64,000 nucleotides of DNA, taken from NCBI RefSeq assembly GCF_010723575.1, contig NZ_BLKZ01000001.1, positions 5,704,001 through 5,768,000 of the forward strand, given 5' to 3'. The notes beneath the pieces were generated by a model. It saw only the letters and a program-made list of their open reading frames with translations, did not search any database and was not told the DNA's origin. The translations under genes and the position numbers were made by a program. Below, piece after piece: positions 59,490 to 64,000 of the stretch (position 1 is its first letter; every line of letters starts with the position of its first letter). This DNA is from Mycobacterium bourgelatii. GTDB lineage: Bacteria; Actinomycetota; Actinomycetes; Mycobacteriales; Mycobacteriaceae.

Positions 59490-61952
59490 TCAGCCACCCG
59501 TGCGGGTGAATGTCATCTGGTAGTCGCCACCCTTGCACGCGCTACCGGTCTCATCTTTGAAGCCGGAGCCTTTGAGCTCCGTGATCGGGTCCGCATGCGG
59601 TTCGGGAAGCGGGAAGGTTCCGGTGATTTTGACATGGGACGTTCCGCCGGCCGGGCATGATGCGTCGTACTCGTCATCTCTCGTCCAGACATTGTTGGCG
59701 AATTGCAGCAGCTGAGTCCCTTCTCCGCCACTCCTGACGAACCGACTCAAGCAACGTTCGCCGGAACGTACGCAGATGGTGTCGACGGTGTAGTCCGCCT
59801 CCTGCGGCCGAGGCGCTGACGGGCCGGTATAGGTCGTCAGCAAATGGTAATTGCCGTGCAGTCCTTGCGCCGGGGACACCACACGGGGCGGCTGGTCGTC
59901 CGGATTGCCCAGGCTGGCCACACCGGCGTCGCCAGTGCGGGTGAACGTCACCTTTCGCTTGCTGTAGCAGTCCAGCGAATCCGTTATCCATTCGCCTTCC
60001 AACTTGCCGTCAGCCCGTGGTTGCAGCCAGACGTAGTTCCATTTCTCTATCGCCTTGTTGTTGCAGGTCCCGCCCTCCAGGACGATCGCGATCCAGCGTC
60101 CTCGTACGTCGTCGAAGGTCAGATTGGGTGTGTGGTTGTAGCCCCCACCCTTTCTCGATGCGGTGGCGACGCACCCCGCGTGGTTGCACGATGAGCGGAC
60201 CACCCACGTCTCTTTACTCGGGGGATCGGAGTTGGGCACTTCCTTCCCGGACAACGAGAGCTTCGGGCCGAAGTCAGCCGCGTAAAGACCGGTGAATGTT
60301 CCGGCATTCTGGTTCGCCTGGGAAGTCGTCGTCGGGCTGGCCGCCGACGGGACGGAATCACCGCCGCCGCTCGTCAGCAGGAAAGCGATGACAACGCCGA
60401 CGACCGTAACCAGGGCGGCCGCGCCCACCACCATCAGCCAGGCGCGGCGGCCATCCTTGGCGGGCGGCGGAGTTTGAGACGCATCTTCTGGGACGCCGTC
60501 AGGCCCGGGCCATGGGACCGGCGTCACCTGGTCGTCGGGTGGCCGATACAACGTCGGGTCGCTGGCGGGATCGTCACCCGACGGACGGAACACGGTCGGT
60601 TCGCTCGAAGACGGGCTGGCCAGCGGAGTGAAATGATTCGGATCGCTCGCCGGCCGGCGCATCGTCGGCGGAGCGAACTGGTTCGGATCGCTCGACGGCC
60701 GACGCACAGTGGGCGGAGCGTACTGGTTCGGATCGGTGGGCGGGCGTCGTTCCGAGTGCGGGACGTACTGGTTCGGGTCGGAGGCCGGCCTCCGGGGCGA
60801 TGACCCGGGCGGCGGCGGTTGCGGCGGGACGTACTGATTCGGATCCGACGACGGCCGCCGGGGCGATTGCGGCGACCCGGGCGGCGGCGGTTGCGGCGGG
60901 ACGTACTGATTCGGATCCGACGACGGCCGACGGGACGATTGCGGCGACCCAGGCGGTGGGTACTGACTCGGGTCGGAAGGATGACGACGTCTGGTGGTCG
61001 GCGGGTACTGATTCGGGTCGGTGGGGGGACGGCGCGGACCCCCCGGCGGCAAGACGTTCTGCGGCCGGCCAGGCGGAATCCGTTGCGGCGGGGGGCGTTT
61101 GATGGGATCGGACCGGACCGCAGGCGCCTTGCGCGTCCCGGTACCCGAGATCGCATCCTTTGCCGCGGCGGCCATCTCGGTCACCGTCGCGTAGCGGTCT
61201 TCGGGGTTCTTGGCCATGGCCTTGGCAATGACGTCGTCGATCTCGCGCGGCAGGCCGCGTCGCATGACCGACGGCCGGGGCGGCGGTTTCGACAGGTGCC
61301 CCCCGATCTGTTGTTCAAGACTGTCGCCGGGGAAGGGATGGCTACCGGTAAGGCACTCGTGCAGAACGCATCCCAACGCGTAGGTGTCTCCGCGCGGGTC
61401 GGTTTGGCCGGTGGTGACTCGCTCCGGCGGCATGTATGCCCAGGTGCCGATCACGTTGCCGGTGCCGGTCATCGACGCTTCACCCTGTGCCCGGGCGATG
61501 CCGAAATCGATCAGGTAGGCAAAGTCGTCCTCGGTGACCAGGATGTTGGACGGTTTGACGTCGCGGTGCACCAACCCGATCCGGTGAGCGGATCGCAGCG
61601 CCGACGCCACCTGGGTAATGATGTTCACCGCACGTTCCGGGTCCAGCACCCCGTTGGCGATGATCGCCTGCAAATCCCGGCCGTGGACGAGTCGCATGTC
61701 CACATAAAGACGGCCGTCGATTTCACCGAAATGGTGAATCGGTACCACATGGGGGTCGTTGAGCCCGGCCGCCGCCAGAGCCTCCCGCCGAAAACGCTCT
61801 ATAAAGGTTGGGTCGTTGGCCAGGTTCACCGGCAGCACTTTTACGGCGACGACGCGCTGGGTCTCGGTGTCATAGGCGCGCCACACCTCGCCCATGCCAC
61901 CGCGACCAATCAGCTCGATCAGCCGATATCGGCCGAACGGCGTCCCATCCAC
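59490..61952 (-). CDS. Transmembrane Ser/Thr protein kinase with SDPNQY repeats
   Basis: An 820-residue kinase. Residues 1-270 are a Hanks-type kinase (GRGGMGEVWRAYD, VAVKVL, HRDVKPSNILV, DFGIARAQGE, YMPPERVTTG). Residues about 275-500 are a Pro/Arg-rich juxtamembrane region with about ten copies of RRPxSDPNQYxPP. One membrane helix follows (LMVVGAAALVTVVGVVIAFL), then an extracellular part of about 260 residues with several cysteines and two similar halves (KVTFTRTG and QMTFTRTG). The extracellular part differs from the PASTA (PknB) and NHL (PknD) sensors. GTG start. Confidence 0.92.
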   Translation of the reverse strand: MDGTPFGRYRLIELIGRGGMGEVWRAYDTETQRVVAVKVLPVNLANDPTFIERFRREALAAAGLNDPHVVPIHHFGEIDGRLYVDMRLVHGRDLQAIIANGVLDPERAVNIITQVASALRSAHRIGLVHRDVKPSNILVTEDDFAYLIDFGIARAQGEASMTGTGNVIGTWAYMPPERVTTGQTDPRGDTYALGCVLHECLTGSHPFPGDSLEQQIGGHLSKPPPRPSVMRRGLPREIDDVIAKAMAKNPEDRYATVTEMAAAAKDAISGTGTRKAPAVRSDPIKRPPPQRIPPGRPQNVLPPGGPRRPPTDPNQYPPTTRRRHPSDPSQYPPPGSPQSSRRPSSDPNQYVPPQPPPPGSPQSPRRPSSDPNQYVPPQPPPPGSSPRRPASDPNQYVPHSERRPPTDPNQYAPPTVRRPSSDPNQFAPPTMRRPASDPNHFTPLASPSSSEPTVFRPSGDDPASDPTLYRPPDDQVTPVPWPGPDGVPEDASQTPPPAKDGRRAWLMVVGAAALVTVVGVVIAFLLTSGGGDSVPSAASPTTTSQANQNAGTFTGLYAADFGPKLSLSGKEVPNSDPPSKETWVVRSSCNHAGCVATASRKGGGYNHTPNLTFDDVRGRWIAIVLEGGTCNNKAIEKWNYVWLQPRADGKLEGEWITDSLDCYSKRKVTFTRTGDAGVASLGNPDDQPPRVVSPAQGLHGNYHLLTTYTGPSAPRPQEADYTVDTICVRSGERCLSRFVRSGGEGTQLLQFANNVWTRDDEYDASCPAGGTSHVKITGTFPLPEPHADPITELKGSGFKDETGSACKGGDYQMTFTRTGG
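60560..61060 (-). repeat. RRPxSDPNQY repeats in the kinase juxtamembrane region
   Basis: About ten units of roughly 16-25 codons, consensus RRPSSDPNQYVPPQPPPPGS, with variants TDPNQY, SDPNQF and SDPNHF. Two adjacent 66-bp units are nearly identical at the DNA level. Ser, Thr and Tyr in every unit make it a possible autophosphorylation array. Confidence 0.8.
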
Positions 61953-62190
61953 TCCGCCCCCCTCAGCGAGAGTCGAAAATAGTTAGCAAACTTACAATAA
62001 GTCCGCTCACCTCCCCAGCGCTAAAAGAATTCTGAAGCCAAGCATGTACCGGCGCCAGCGGACCATTTGGCGATAGTCTCGGATTTTGCCGCTATGTGGT
62101 GGCAACGAGCCTCCTGGACGGGTCTTCCCTAAGAAGTTGGTGGAAGCGCGACCGGCCCCGGCGTAGCGGCTGTTAGCTAAGGGGGCGCTA

Positions 62191-64000
62191 GATGGCGTTC
62201 GATCAGGCGGCGGCAAACCCGTCCCGGCCGACCCAATCGACAATGGAACTCCGACTGGCCACGACCATGACCGGCGGGGTCAGCCTTGCAATCTGGATGG
62301 CCGGGGTGGCCCGGGAGATCAACCTGCTCGCGCAGGCGTCGCAGTGGCGTCGGGCCGGGGAACGCACCACACAGACAGAACTGAGTCCACCAGCGGAAGC
62401 CTCCCTGCGGCTGTACTTGGAACTCCTCGAAATGCTGGACACGATCGTCGACGTCGACGTGTTGTCCGGAACCAGCGCGGGCGGCATCAACGCGGCATTG
62501 CTTGCGTCGTCCCGAGTTTCGGGTGCCGACCTGGGCGGTCTTCGCGACCTCTGGCTCGATCTCGGCGCACTGTCCGATTTGATCCGAAACCCGCGAGACG
62601 ACTACACCCCTTCGCTGTTGTACGGCGACGAAAGGATGTTCAAGTCACTGGCGGAGGAGATTCCGCGACTCCGGCCCGGGCCGTTCCCCCCGACCGTGTT
62701 TTCCGAAGAAGCCCACATCTCAACGACCTTGTATGTCACCACCACGCTGCTCGACGGAGAGACAAGCAGATTCACCGACTCGTTCGGGACGTTGGTGCAA
62801 GACGTCGACCGCCGGGGTGTCTTCACCTTCACCGACAGCCAACTCACCGAGACGGGCACGGCACCGGTGTTGGCGCTGGCATTGGCGGCACGCAGCTCGG
62901 CTTCGTTCCCCGTCGCCTTCGAGCCCTCCTTCGTGCCGTTTACCGAGGGAACGCCCGCCACCGACAAGGTGCCGGCCCGGCCGCCGATGCAGCCCTACGC
63001 CAACACCACCCGGGCGCATTGGGTGGCCGACGGCGGCTTGCTGGACAACCGCCCGATCGGCGTTCTGCTCAGGCGCATCTTCGATCGTCGCGCCGGACGA
63101 CAGGTGCGCCGGGTGTTGCTGTTCGTGGTCCCGTCGGCGGGCCCGTCGCCAGACCCGGCGGAAGAGCCGCCGGCGGACGACATCGACGCGCCGCTCGGAC
63201 TGGTCGAAGCACTGCTGAAGAACCTGGGGGCACTCACCACCCAATCCATCGCGGCCGACCTGCGAGCGATCCGCTCCCACCAGGACCGCATGGAGGCGCG
63301 AACGGAAACCAAACTGCGCCTCGCCGAGCTTGCCGCGAACCTGCGGAACGACGGGCGGCTGCTCACCTCGTCGCTGTTGGCCGACTATGAAACGCGCGAG
63401 GCGACCAACCATGCGCACCAACTCACCGACGCGCTGCTGCGCCAGCTCGGCACCTGGCCGCCGGCGTCGAGCGCGCTGGCCGAGAGCATTCCGGAGCACT
63501 GGCAAGACGAACTCAAGATCGGCGGCGATGCCGAGAAGGTGTGCCGCCGGCGCGTAGCGGGGTCGGTTCTGAGTCGTTGGTCCGCGCCTGGCCGCCCGCT
63601 TCCCGACAGTCCAGCCGAATTCGCCCGGTACGGCCAACCGGCCTACGACCTGGCAAAGGGGTGTGCGATCGCCGTCGTCAGTGCGGCGTACCAACTTGCC
63701 CAATCCCCAGCGCAAATCACCGAATTGACGAATCTGACCTACGGAATCCACGCCGCGTGCCCACCGCCCGAACCCGTCGATCTGGTTCGGCTGGTGCGAA
63801 ACGTATGCACCGACAAGGCCATTCGCCAAGGCTCGATTGGCGACGCCGCGCACCAACTTGCCGAGACATACCTGGAGCACGCGCGGGTGCAGGAGGAGTC
63901 GTGGCACAAACTCGGCGGGGTCTTGTCCCGCGGTTACCGCACATTGCAGCGACTTGCCGACGGGCTTGCCGATAGCGCTGGGGCACAACGCGGTTCACTG
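62191..64000 (+). CDS. Patatin-like phospholipase, DUF3376-type (3' end outside window)
   Basis: From ATG 62191 the frame stays open to the window edge (603 codons seen). MTGGVSLAIWMAGVAREINL is the oxyanion loop, LSGTSAGGINAALLA holds the GxSxG Ser and VADGGLLDNRPIG the Asp of the patatin dyad. A long helical C-terminal part (SPAEFARYGQPAYDLAKGCA) matches patatin-related proteins with DUF3376. It would hydrolyse acyl chains of phospholipids. The + strand frame at 62344 is a shadow. Start is supported by an AAGGGGG site. Confidence 0.88.

Noticed and set aside
62344..63390. 348-residue + strand frame
   Set aside because: Shadow of the patatin-like gene that is open from 62191 to the window end.
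1..64000. Insertion sequence or prophage
   Set aside because: No transposase, integrase, terminal repeats or phage structural genes recognised.

Overview
The window is chromosomal DNA from a Mycobacterium, most likely a non-tuberculous slow grower. The evidence is the PE/PE_PGRS genes, an LpqH-type lipoprotein, an mkl/mceG-type ATPase, PhoPR, several cytochromes P450, F420-type luciferase-like oxidoreductases, high G+C and many GTG starts. From about 2 to 43 kb the order follows, in inverted orientation, the M. tuberculosis H37Rv block from purB/cyp126 through ggtA, purD, aldA, cyp123, cyp51, adhB and phoPR to PE_PGRS11 (comparison from memory, no alignment run). Genes that interrupt that order here include a ThiF/nitroreductase fusion, MarR plus aldo/keto reductase, a FadH-like flavoenzyme, and the whole 31-40 kb block.

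Layout. 1-1 kb: 3' end of a PknD-like kinase (membrane helix plus NHL propeller). 1-5.6 kb: purB-cyp126-TDT transporter and a TetR gene. 5.6-10.5 kb: Tat esterase, gamma-glutamyltransferase and a MoeY-like E1/nitroreductase fusion. 10.5-14 kb: membrane protein, purD, MarR and aldo/keto reductase. 14-26.3 kb: the CYP51 neighbourhood, with aldA-SDR-HIBADH-CMD on one strand and TetR-cyp123-SDR-cyp51-ferredoxin-NTF2-like-adhB-FadH-like-KSI-like on the other. The two halves diverge from a promoter that carries two copies of a TGGACA-N2-TGTCCA site. 26.4-32.1 kb: secreted protein, papain-like peptidase remnant, HIT protein, phoR, phoP, a decapeptide-repeat protein and tRNA-Thr. 32-34.7 kb: a membrane-anchored PE protein and a PE_PGRS.

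34.8-40 kb holds the most interesting locus: a tight minus-strand operon of S9 peptidase, Asp-nucleophile alpha/beta hydrolase, an 83-residue Asp/Gly-rich repeat peptide, a JmjC oxygenase and a sucrase/ferredoxin-like protein. Coupled starts, and tandem repeats that differ almost only at synonymous sites, make it a good candidate for a peptide-modification (RiPP-like) system in which the JmjC enzyme hydroxylates the repeat peptide. This is inference and untested.

40-64 kb: alpha/beta hydrolase, a PE_PGRS with a histidine-phosphatase domain, enoyl-CoA hydratase, LLM oxidoreductase, yaaA and a PIG-V-like membrane protein. Next comes a TetR/ALDH/SDR/LLM/Rieske catabolic cluster whose Rieske oxygenase is frameshifted, followed by an mkl paralog and a Pro/Thr-rich secreted protein beside an LpqH-like lipoprotein. 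The end holds an alpha/beta hydrolase behind two small ORFs, an MFS exporter, a Ser/Thr kinase with SDPNQY repeats, and a patatin-like protein that runs off the edge.

Two families of intergenic hairpins (GCGAGCAGACGCAAA-type, and GAGTCTGC...TTTGGCGG-type) recur between genes. No CRISPR array, insertion sequence, prophage or rRNA operon was seen.
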